A stretch of DNA of 64,000 bases, taken from the NCBI GenBank assembly GCA_051294375.1, contig CM119266.1, positions 24,696,312-24,760,311 on the forward strand, written 5' to 3'. The notes beneath the pieces were generated by a model. That model did no database searches. It was not told the origin of the DNA and worked only from the letters and a program-made list of their open reading frames with translations. Both the position numbers and the translations under genes were made by a program. Source of the stretch: Paraspadella gotoi. Taxonomy: Eukaryota; Chaetognatha. Shown here one piece after another: positions 28,589 to 38,300 of this stretch (position 1 is its first letter; the number at the start of each line of letters is the position of its first letter).

Positions 28589-31500
28589 GTAAAGGTTTTC
28601 TCTCTCTTCTCTCTCTCTCTCTCTCTCACCCTTCTTTTTGCACAAATATTTTCCTTATGGCAAACGCTGATGAAGGCTCGAAATGTGAGCCGAAACATGT
28701 CCGTATCTCAATTAAATTCGTTGTACCACAATTAAAAACTTTGTTTTTCTCTAAATCCTAATAACAACGAAAACGAAAGGGTTATCGCATCAAGTAATAT
28801 CCTTTTAGGAGAAAAACAATTTGATTTGTTTTGACAACGAATTATATTAAGTTTTCAGCAGACATGTTTCGACTGTTTAGAGTCTTTATCAGTGTTTGAG
28901 AATTAACAAGTTTTTTTTATTTCTTTAACATTAAGTTTGAGAGAGAGAGAGACAGAGATCAAACACTGATGAAGACTCTAAACTGCAGAGTAGAGTGGAG
29001 CACTGGGGAACATAAATTTTATTTGAATGATCAAACAAGGATATTTAGATGTGAGATAGTATGATTAAGGAGTACAAAAAATATTTCGCTTATATTGTTT
29101 TTACTTTTTTTTCCATTTTTGATGCTGAAGATATTAAAATTTTTAATAACATATTTTATATTTTTGATCATATTGAAGTAATCCTTTCTTTTTCGTTGTT
29201 ACTATTAATTAGAGAATTGACAAAGTTTTTGTTTGCAACGAATTTTATTTATAGTTGAACAGACATGTTTCGACTTGTTTTACAAGTCTTCATCAGCGTT
29301 TTGACAGAATGGTTTAAAATTTGTGCATAAGAAGAGAGAGAGAGAGAGAGAGAATAGGGTAAAAGTTTTCCAACAAAGTGGTGAGACAGAATAGTGGTCA
29401 GATGAGAGGACAGGTCAAGGTTAGGACAGATTGAATAAGTTGTGAAAAAAAAGTGAAACTTAGAGAGAGAGAGAGAGAGAGAGAGAACAGGGATAAATAA
29501 ATAATAAATGATACATTGTGCAATGTACAACAAAGATAAATGTTTTGAAACTAAAATTAGTAAAATTTAACAATTGTTTAATGGATAAATAGTTAAGGGA
29601 TAGAAAGTGAAAAATGAAATTAAATTTGTAAAAACTGAAATATGAGAATTTTAAGTGTTAAGTAAATGATTAAAATGAAATTTAAGGAGTAAGAAAGAGC
29701 TCAAAATGAGCTGGCCCCCCTTGGTTTATGCAAATGAAGGGCATGGACGATGGTGACGGGTCATTGGCGCGTCAGTGGCTGAGAGGAGAGTGCAACTGAA
29801 CCGGTAAATTCTGCACCGGGGATTGTACCAGGCGGAAAAATTCCCAATGCCACTCTTATGTCTCTCTGACCTGATACGCCTGCCGGCTGCCCTCTTCTTG
29901 TTTCGACTGTTTAGAGTCTTTATCAGTGTTTGAGAATTAACAAATTATTTTTTTTTTTTAACATTAAGTTTGAGAGAGAGAGAGAGAGACAGAGATCAAA
30001 CACTGATGAAGACTCTAAACTGCAGAGTAGAGTGGAGCACTGGGGAACATAAATTTTATTTGAATGATCAAACAAGGATATTTAGATGTGAGATAGTATG
30101 ATTAAGGAGTACAAAAAATATTTTGCTTATATTGTTTTTACTTTTTTTTCCATTTTTGACGCTGAAGATATTGAAATTTTTAATAACATATTTTATATTT
30201 TTGATCTAAATTTTTATGAAGAATCAAAATCTTTAATAAAAGTTTTTAAAAAAATATTTTTAAAATTTATTATTTTATAAGGATATTACTATAAATATAC
30301 TGTAATTAATGATACTGTTCCCCAAACAATATAAGCAAAATATTTTTTGTACTCCTTAATCATACTATCTCACGTCTAAATATCCTTGTTTGTTCACTCA
30401 AATAAAATTTATGTTCCCCAGTGCTCCACTCTAGTGGTCATCGCAATATATTGGAAGGAGGCGCAAAATTCTTTCTTCGTACCTAATGTCGGTCGATCCG
30501 TGGAGAGGGTTGAACTGCGCCCAGTCAAGATCGAACTTAGCTCGCATGCAAGTTTTTTCTTTCTCGTAATCATCGCGCTCCTAATGGAAAAAAATTTGGA
30601 GTCTTGTTACTATTATAACAGAATATAAAGCAAAGAATTATATGAAACAAGAGACTATGTAGTACATGTACATCACACTAACTGCTACGTAAACTACGTA
30701 AACAAATCCACAAACCTTACCTTCGGCCCGAGGTCGGCTCGCCAGGACTGAATGGCCCTCGGCTTGCTTAGCGCCATAGTGAGGGCGGGGCCGTCGAGCA
30801 TGTAGCGACAAAAGTCGTCGTAATTCGGGTCTTCGGCCATTTCGGCGTATGCTTCCCGGATGAAGTCAATATCGAGAACCGCAGTTTTCTGCATCGTCAC
30901 CGTATAGCCGCGGGCCGTCACCTCTTGACGATAAAGGAAGGTTTAGATTGACCCCGAGTCAAAAAAGTTATGTAATTCCCATAATTAACAAGCTTATAAG
31001 TACAACAAGATTCTCTCTTTCTCTCATATTCGCTAACATGGTAATTTTTTTACGGATTTGGTAGTTGTCCTTACATTGTCCTTATACTGTTTTTCAATGG
31101 TGAAGAGACACTAATAATTGTTATGAGTTAGTGACAGAACCGTTCAATATAACTTATAAGCAGTCTCTGAGTTTCGGACCAGGCTGTAACACCATGTTAC
31201 AGGCGGGTTAAGCGCCCCGTCCCTAATAACTGCTAGGCGACCACCGGACCTTTGGGTTGGGAGGCGAATGACTTGCCTCCTGAACAAATGGCCGCTGATG
31301 AACGGTTGGTGGATTTTAGTCCACCATAATGGTCTCATTGTTAGACTTAGTCTTATATTTGTTATTGCTATTCTTGCCTCTGGAGAATAAATAATTCTCG
31401 AGCTAAACCTTGTGTCGTGAACATCTCCTACCGTAATGCCACATGAAAACGACTTTATAAGTTAGTTCAATTAAGTTTTTTTTTCTATTATTGTTTTTGT

Positions 31501-34500
31501 AATTATTGTCACACCCCTCAGCACCAACCGGGACGAAAATTTTCCAGGAAGTCCTCTTCCTTGAGAACCTCAGGACGGACGATACAAAGGGTCTGCTCGT
31601 GACGTTGCTTCGGAAGGTCCTTCTCGATATTCAAATCTCCCTGGCGGGCGTAACGGCTAACGGGTAATTCATGAAAAAATTCGGAGAGTTTTCGGGGTAA
31701 TGGCAAATAAATGTACAATTAACCTTTACTCCGCGCAGACCTGAAAAAAGTAAAACATTTCGAAGTAGGCCCTCGTCTGATCGAGCGATCCCTCGACGGC
31801 GTTGAAGATCCCGTGATCTCCGTATCGCGCGCGAATTGAATCTGCGTTCGGAATGTAGGACTTTTTTGTCAACTTTTTTCGGCGTATAATTTATTCAATC
31901 TAAATATGTATTGAGTACAAGACACGAGCTGTAAAAGCTCTTTCCCATGAGTATGTAATCACCTGGTTCTTTTTCTCTTGCAATATCAATGTTCCAGGGT
32001 CCCATCATTTCATTCCAGATCTGAAAGAAATACAATGTCAGTAAGCAATCGATAAAGTAATTGTTCTTAGTTCCAATCATACTTGAACGACGCCCTTGTT
32101 GTAAAATTCGCTCTCTTCGTCTATTTTTCCTTTTGGTCCCAAGAGGAGATATATCAATGAAGGACCTTAAATTAAATAGATTAAAACCGAAACGGCCCTA
32201 TCTTGGAAAATAGTTGATTTGTTAAAAAGTTTTTCAAAATTGAATGTATAAAAGTTAGATTTTTTAAAAATTATGTTCAATTTTAAATATTCAAAACCTC
32301 GAAAAAATTACAGAAGGCTTCATATTATAAAATGAGGTACCCGTTTTTTGTGACCAGGACAGGGGTTGAATATCAAAATTAGCCTCTATAGTTCCATTAT
32401 ATCATCATTAGGACTCTATTTGTAAAATTTCATAAAATTTGATCGTGTAGTTTGCTGAGAACATATTCTGGTCACAAAAAACGGTTACCTCATTTTTAGT
32501 CGGATCTGCACTTTGTCGGTCCGTCGATCCGCCCCCTCAATCTTGTCGGGCATTCACTTATATCATGTCAGAACATCGAATTATGCAAAAAAAACGATGT
32601 CCGTCTGTCAGTCCGTCCGTCCCACCTTAGCAAAAAACACCAATTACTTGTGATTGGATGGATGGATTTTGAATGAAATTTTGTGTGTGGGTAGGGAAGT
32701 GTGTGATTGAGCTAGATATGAAGTTTCGATGGAATCGTCCGAGTGGAAATGAGTTTAAATGGAAAAAACAAAGAACCTATCTCACTAATTGATTATGCTT
32801 CTTTTTCTTTTTATTTTAAATGTAAATGCAAGATGTATTAATTAATCAAATAATTAATAGGTTAATTAATCGATTAGTCAATTAATTAATCAATAATTAA
32901 TTAATCAATCAATTATTCAATCAAAACAAACATTTCGGATCAAATTAATTAATTAATTGCCTAATTAATTAAACATTTAACTTGAATAAACTGAAAATTA
33001 ATTAATTAAATAATTAATTAACTTGAATTAATTATTAATTATTTACCGATAAGGATCGTGTGCAGATCCGACATTGTTTGCTCAAACTTGTATAATATGA
33101 AGCCTTCTCAACCTCACTTTCGCCATAATAACAACAACAACTCACCCGACATGATGTGAGCGACGATGTCGTTGTACAAGGGATCTTCTCTTCGGTGATA
33201 GTAATAAAGTTTCGCGTCTTTTTCGGAGAATTTCCATTCCACTTCCTTAGCGATCTGAAACATTTACGACGCGGAATGAGATTCCGAGAATTTTGTCAAA
33301 TAAAAAAAATTTATAAAAATTAATAGAGATGTTCTTCTAACCCGGATGTGAGTCTCACCCGGACGACCTTCCCCGGATGTTCTCCTCACCCGAATGTTCT
33401 TCATCATGAGATCATCCTTGACGTCTTCCACGTGTTTCGCTTTGATGCCGTCCGGTTTTATGATGGCGACGGTGACGGGTCCGTAGGCATCGTACTCGAC
33501 GAACTCTTTGACGACGCGCGTGGCGCTGCCGTCGTCGAAGTCGAGCTCGGCGAAGGCTTTCTTCGCCGCAACAGTCCGTACTTTCTCCAGTTTGTGGATT
33601 TCTGGAAAAATGAGGATTGGGAAAGTACGAGAAAACCTTTTAAAATTGTAGAGAAACATAGTAAGCATTGTAAAACTGTGTACTATTATTCTATATTATT
33701 ATTATTACATGTTTGTAATATAATTGTAAGACAATTTTTCTCCTTTCTTTCTTCACAAAAATTATTTTTCACTGTATTTTTAGCTAATGATAGAAATAGG
33801 AATTGTGTAAGTAATTGTACAACGACCCCCGCTCACCTATGAATTCATCGGCTTGGGGTTCTTCTTTGTATCGTTCCATTGCGTCTTCAACAGCCTGCAT
33901 CAACTTCGGGCCGTTGAGGCCTTTCATCTCGTAGACGCAGCCCTAAATGCGTCGATAAGAAGAGATGATGATGATGAGAGAATAGATTGACCGCACTGAC
34001 AAGAATATCAACCCAGTTGTTTAGAAAACGCTTAAAGTTAAAAGTTTATAATTTTTTCATTGATATTATTTTATATATCCATTATCGGATCATTTATATT
34101 TAATACCCCGCTCTGATAGAGGCAAAAAGTTGGAGTGCAGGTCACTGTGTGCTCGGTGAATCTTCTGAAGCGACTCGCTTCGCAATCAACGGACCTGTAC
34201 AGCAAAGGAGAACTGCAGTACAGATAAACGTGGAAAATACAAAATTTGCATTTACAATCACCGCAGCGAATATGCTTAGTGCCGATATATATATGGAGCT
34301 AATGACATTTTAATTGATTGCATACATTTTAGTTAACAAACCTGAATTGATCGCCGTATTTTATTTCCAGTTTTTTGACCATGTGTATTTTGGCTATTGT
34401 CGGACCGGCCCAAGCTTGAAAAACCTTGAATTTATTAAAAGTGTATTGAATTCCCCGTTATAACGTTACTACATTGAGCATTGAACTGTAATGGGATATG

Positions 34501-34787
34501 TGTTCATTTATTCCTTATGCGTTCTCATAATAAATTGTTGTTTGTAGATAAATTCTGTATTTATAATTAATTTATAATTTATTATTAATAAACCTATGGT
34601 ACACAAATGGAGACCGAATTTCACTTACGCGAACAAGTACTGTTAGTAGAATTTTTTACCCTCGTCTGTAGTAATAGTTCCATCCTCGTGTTACCTCAAC
34701 CATCGTTATTCCGGGTTTCTTTAATATTTCAACAAATTCCTCTTCTCCTTCTATAATTTGAGTCAACTCTACTTTTTTGGGCGGCAT
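26694..34787 (-). CDS. NME8/TXNDC3-like protein A: thioredoxin domain plus three NDPK domains
   Basis: Eighteen exons, about 806 residues: 34787-34695, 34424-34342, 34194-34107, 33942-33837, 33601-33390, 33254-33146, 32165-32083, 32020-31963, 31841-31741, 31640-31529, 30923-30721, 30580-30483, 28230-28121, 28052-27895, 27817-27670, 27603-27490, 27334-27248, 27152-26694. The N-terminus is thioredoxin-like with WAGPT in place of WCGPC, so it lacks the redox cysteines. Three NDPK domains follow. The first ends NAVEGS and the third NAVYGA, lacking the catalytic His; the middle one has NPLHGS and keeps it. The tail is acidic (EEEEWEWVEDDEEE, basic KKRRRK, then APAEE repeats). The family sits on axonemal outer dynein arms in cilia and flagella. 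Exon 13 has one extra C (CTTTCCCGAT, near 28200) that breaks the frame relative to paralog B. The intron between exons 12 and 13 holds ribozyme-bearing elements. Confidence 0.88.
28457..28497 (-). ncRNA. Hammerhead ribozyme type I, left inverted copy
   Basis: On the minus strand: ACG, CTGATGA, stem II GGCTC/GAGCC with loop GAAATGT, GAAAC, ATGTC, then CGT. Stem I pairs ACG with CGT. Helix III is only A-U and C-G closed by the palindrome ACATGT. All conserved core positions are present. Confidence 0.78.
28664..28704 (+). ncRNA. Hammerhead ribozyme type I, right inverted copy
   Basis: Identical core to the 28457-28497 copy but on the plus strand: CTGATGA at 28667-28673, stem II GGCTC/GAGCC, GAAAC, and predicted cleavage after C at 28701. 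CGT at 28702-28704 pairs with ACG at 28664-28666. Transcription of the host gene (minus strand) would express only the other copy. Confidence 0.78.
28845..29184. repeat. First copy of a ~300 bp direct duplication
   Basis: From TTTCGACTGTTTAGAGTC through TTTGAGAATTAACAA, the GA tract, the truncated CTGATGA half-ribozyme and the TA-flanked GAGTGGAGCACTGGGG arm, this is nearly identical to 29905-30205. It is cut at about 29184, where the next hammerhead element begins. Confidence 0.65.
28858..28902 (-). ncRNA. Hammerhead-like sequence, core-mutated
   Basis: On the minus strand the core reads CTGATAA instead of CTGATGA. Stem II is GACT/AGTC, followed by GAAACATGTC. The core change and poor stem I pairing predict no activity. 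An inverted partial copy (CTGATGAAGACTCTAAAC at about 28966) lies 60 bases away, so this was another inverted pair. Confidence 0.5.
29222..29745 (-). mobile_element. Hammerhead-ribozyme-bearing non-autonomous retroelement, second full copy
   Basis: In minus orientation it matches the 13880-14430 element throughout: the GAGCTCAAAATGAGCTGGCC end near 29697-29716, two GA tracts separated by GGTGAGACAGAATAGTGGTC, and a hammerhead at the other end. It is inserted between the two duplicated blocks of this intron. Confidence 0.6.
29259..29299 (-). ncRNA. Hammerhead ribozyme type I, divergent variant
   Basis: On the minus strand: ACG, CTGATGA, a perfect six-base stem II GACTTG/CAAGTC around loop TAAAA, GAAAC, ATGTC, then TGT. 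Stem I pairs ACG with TGT (one G-U). Stem II differs from the GGCTC copies by compensatory changes, which supports a conserved RNA structure. Confidence 0.75.
29740..29900. repeat. GC-richer anonymous insert
   Basis: A segment of distinctly higher GC (CAACTGAACCGGTAAATTC, CACCGGGGATTGTACC, CCTGCCGGCTGCCCTC) sits between the hammerhead element and the second duplicated block. It contains no coding frame. It may be a SINE or element body, but no family is recognised. Confidence 0.3.
29905..30029. repeat. Second copy of the direct duplication, with truncated hammerhead halves
   Basis: It repeats 28863-28992: a minus-strand GTTTCGACTGTTTAGAGTC half-core with CTGATAA, a GA tract, and a plus-strand CTGATGAAGACTCTAAAC half-core that stops at the TA-flanked element. 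Neither is a complete ribozyme. Confidence 0.6.
30030..30431. mobile_element. 402 bp MITE-like element with ~107 bp terminal inverted repeats and TA flanks
   Basis: The left end GAGTGGAGCACTGGGGAACA (30030) and the inverted right end ending CAGTGCTCCACTC (30431) are bounded by TA. The inverted repeats extend about 107 bases at high identity (30030-30137 and 30325-30431), including GATAGTATGATTAAGGAGTA. The centre is AT-rich with no transposase. Long repeats plus a TA duplication suggest a non-autonomous Tc1/mariner-type foldback MITE. A half copy is present at 28993-29184. Confidence 0.65.
32310..33110. mobile_element. ~800 bp foldback element in an intron of NME8-like A
   Basis: Nested inverted repeats in the intron between exons 6 and 7: AGAAGGCTTCATATTATA (about 32310) against TATAATATGAAGCCTTCT (about 33093), and TCGGATCTGCAC (about 32502) against GTGCAGATCCGA (about 33060). 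Inside the left part is a smaller pair (GAGGTACCCGTTTTTTGTGA against TCACAAAAAACGGTTACCTC, 32333-32493). No coding frame. Confidence 0.55.
32820..33045. repeat. TTAATTAA-rich AT satellite-like stretch
   Basis: Dense, irregular repetition of ATTAATTAAT and TTAATTAA within the foldback element. It is nearly pure A+T for about 200 bases, with TCAATCAATTA variants. Confidence 0.6.
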
Positions 34788-35324
34788 TTTCTTTAATTTC
34801 CCTCTTTCTTATTTTCCTTTTTAAAATATCGTTGAAATTTGGTAGAGGATACTTCTTTTTGAAAATTTCAGAAAGGCTGAGAAAAATGAATAACTAATCG
34901 TTTACGAAAAGTACACAGTCATTAACTGTTGAGAGTGTAACTTTTTAATATGCAAACTTAAGCTTTGAGTAATATCAAGTAAAAAATTTTCTACGTTACT
35001 TGGAGCCTCATTTAATCTCAGTCCGCTGTAAAACAAAACACTTCACGTTAAAATTTGGTTATATTTATTCTAAATACTACTTAATCAGCACGTTGCGATA
35101 TTTAAGCTTAGATTCTAATTATTTCTACAAAACATGATTTTTACATTATAATGATTTTACAATCGATATTCTATGAATACTACATTTTAAGAGATTTACT
35201 AAGTCTACATTCATTGATTATCTACATATACATTAAATCAGATTCTAAGCGCTATACCCCATAACACTTTTAAATACACTAACCCAAATTCTGTTCTACG
35301 ATTTACATACAATTATCAACAATA
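34788..35324. promoter_or_regulatory. Intergenic between tandem NME8-like genes
   Basis: 537 AT-rich bases between the start codon of paralog A and the stop codon of paralog B, both on the minus strand. It should hold the promoter of A and the 3'UTR of B. No repeat or recognisable factor site. Confidence 0.4.
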
Positions 35325-38300
35325 TTATTCTTCGGCGGGGGCCTCTTCGGCCGGAGCTTCCTCCGCGGGGGCTTCCTCTGCCGGTGGCGCCTCCGCCGGC
35401 GCTTCGGCTGGCGCCGCGTCGGCCGGGGCTTCGGCCGGCACGCCTCCTTCGCCCTCGGCCTGTTCCGCAGCTTCCTCGGGCGGCGGGCGCGCCTTCCTCC
35501 TTCGCTTCTTCATCACCGTGAATACGTTGCCCTCCTCGTCCTCTTCTTCTACCTCGACCTCTTCCACGTCGTCGCCCTCGGCGTCGTCCTCCACCCACTC
35601 CCATTCTTCCACCGGTTCCTCCACCACCTCCACCTCTTCCACCACCTCCTCCTCTTCTTCTTCCTCCTCCTCTTCCTCCTCTCCCGCGGCGCCTCTCTCC
35701 GCTGCTAGACGGGCCGCTTCTTCCTCGGCCAGATAGTTGCGCAGTTCTGTGGTCTTGAAGGAGGAGTGGAGCTGAGGAGGGGGATTTTAGAGGAAGGGGA
35801 TTCGAGGATACAAACTTAATTGCATAAAGTCTATGTTATTTGTCTGTCGACAATGTCCTTGTGACAACCTCTGTGGCAATCTACTAGGTCGGATAGTCAA
35901 CATCGCATGGACATTGATAAAGACAAAACATCGCATGGTCAAGTGGTCATTGCCATTGGTAGAAGACACGGAGTGTAACCGAATGCTCCGTGCTGTAATA
36001 GATTTCATCTAATCGACACAATAACAATTCATAAAGAGACGTCAAACTCATACATTCACACACCTGCTTTGCATTCACGTGAAAAAACCGAGATTCGATC
36101 CCGATGAACTGAACGCCGGCTTGTTTAAGTGTTCCGTATGTGATCTCGTGCTGCGTGAAAAGAAAAAAAAAGGAATTCTCTAAAACGATCGAAGATGCCC
36201 GCAGATTCGGGAAGATGCGAGACCACACCTGTTTCGAGAGATCCTCATGTGGGCCGACGGGTGGAACGTCCATAGTGTTGTAGTTTGGTCGGTCAGCGGA
36301 TGTTCGTTTTGGGCGATACATGGACGGGAAAAAAAGACGCAACTGTGTTCGGAGATTATAAAAAAAAAAGGGGGGGGGTTAAATCACACAATTAGTTTTA
36401 TCATTGGACTTTATGTCACACACTCCATTCTGAATCATTTTCTATAAATTCAAACAACATCGCTCACCATTTCGTCGACATCCTCTTGGCATTTGGCGCC
36501 GTAGAGAGCATTCTCCCGAATGTCGATTCCGTAGAGGGAGCGTAGATGACAAATGCCACCGTCTTCTGGATTCGTCGGCCCAATCAAGGACCTCCACATG
36601 GCCATTGCATTCATTCTGCCAATTTATTTTCATTCTTTGTGTATTTTTTTTTTAAATAAGTTTTGTAGTTGTCAATCCTAATGCAAGATTAATCCAGTTG
36701 ACCTTTCGAGGACCATGATGTAAGTTTGTCCCAAAGTGAGATCCCTCACTGCTTCGGATCTCCACTCCGTCCCCATCGGGATGTTCCAGTAAAATTCATT
36801 CGCGACTTTCTTTTCCATCAAGAAGACGTCTTCCGTAGCGACGATGTCGAACCCGAAAAACTAAAGAAGAAGAATTTAGAAAAAAACAATTAATCATTAA
36901 ATCATTAAATTACAATCCATTAATTACTTGGATGAATTTCATGATGTCCTTGAGGTGATAACGACAACCGCTCGGTTTTACCGCCGCGATAGTGCGTTCG
37001 ATCGGAAATGCGAGCGACAACTCTTTCTTCGCCGTTCTAAAAATAGAAAGGATTTAAAATTAAAAAAGAAAAGAAAAGCTGTTTCATTCGATATCAAACA
37101 TTTCGTGAATAAATATTCAACCACCTAATGTCGGACGATCCGTGAAGAGGGTTGAACTGCGCCCAGTCAAGATCGAACTTGGCTCGGAGGCAAGTCTTTT
37201 CCTTCTCGTAATCTTCTCGCTCCTGCAATCGTTCCGGGTCAATATTACAAGGACATATTAAAAGCAAAAAATTTAGAACCCGATCCCTTATGCATTGATT
37301 GTAATCAGGATGGTCTTGTTAATATTCAATGTTTTTTTTATCTCATATCTGTTATGGATACAAAATAATGTGCATAATACAAAAACAAACGGTTTGTCGG
37401 AGCATATCGTACCCTCTTAAAATACAATTGAACACCATTTTTAAAGCTCCCTACTCCCGGATTCCCAAACCTTTGGCCCCAAATCGTTCCTCCACGACTC
37501 GATGGCCCTTGGCTTGCTGAGCGAGAGGGCGAGGGCGGGACCGTCGAGCATGTAGCGGCAAAAGTCATCGTACATCGGGTCTTCGCTCATTTCCGAGTAA
37601 ATCTCCCGGATGAAATCGACCTCCATGACGGCGGTCTTCTCCATCGTCACCATGTAACCGCGAGCCGTCATCTCTGAGCGTGGTTAATGTAAGGCAATTA
37701 ACAAGCTACCGCAATGTATAACTTGCACATTGTCCAATGTCCAGCATTTATTTCATTTGATCCGAAAACTTTCGTTTAATTTCGTAATTCATAATAAGAA
37801 TGGCGACACCGAAAAAGACCTAGATAAAACTTGTCGAGAAAATCCTCTTCCTTCAGAACCTCGGGTCGAACCAAGCAGAGCGTCTGCTCGTGCCGCTCGA
37901 CCGGAATGTCCTTGTCCAAATTAATTTCTCCCTGCACGGAAAAATCCATTATTCGTTTAAAATTATGTTGAAGGATTTTGTTAATAGTTTAATTTAGGAC
38001 TCCATAAATTTCTGTTTGAACCTGAAAAAAGTAAAACATCTCAAAGTAGGCCCTCCGCTGGTTGAGCGAACCTTCGACCGCATTGTGGATGCCGCCTTCG
38101 CCGTAGCGAGCGCGGATGGAATCTGAACAGGCAATACGTTCGAAATTAGCAGGACATTTTGTAGGAACCCCTTCATCGAAAGAATTCCCTCAGCTCACCG
38201 GGTTCTTTTTCTCTCGCCACGTCCATGTCCCACGGGCCCATCATTTCGTTCCAGACCTTATAGGGGAAAAAAATGTTACTAATCAATCGATCAAGAAACG

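Larger units (their letters stand above)
28408..28792. mobile_element. Palindromic element with two inverted hammerhead ribozymes and 12-base target duplication
   Basis: Lying in intron 12 of NME8-like A, the element is flanked by AGTAATATCCTT at 28396-28407 and again at 28793-28804. Arms 28408-28537 and 28620-28752 are near-perfect inverted repeats. Each carries a complete hammerhead core and the same flank (TTCGTTGTACCACAATT). The centre is (GA)n followed by (CT)n. The right end has 40 further bases of family tail (CCTAATAACAACGAAAACG). Confidence 0.7.

Noticed and set aside
28993-29184. Considered as a complete MITE
   Set aside because: Only the left inverted-repeat arm and part of the centre are present; the right arm is missing.
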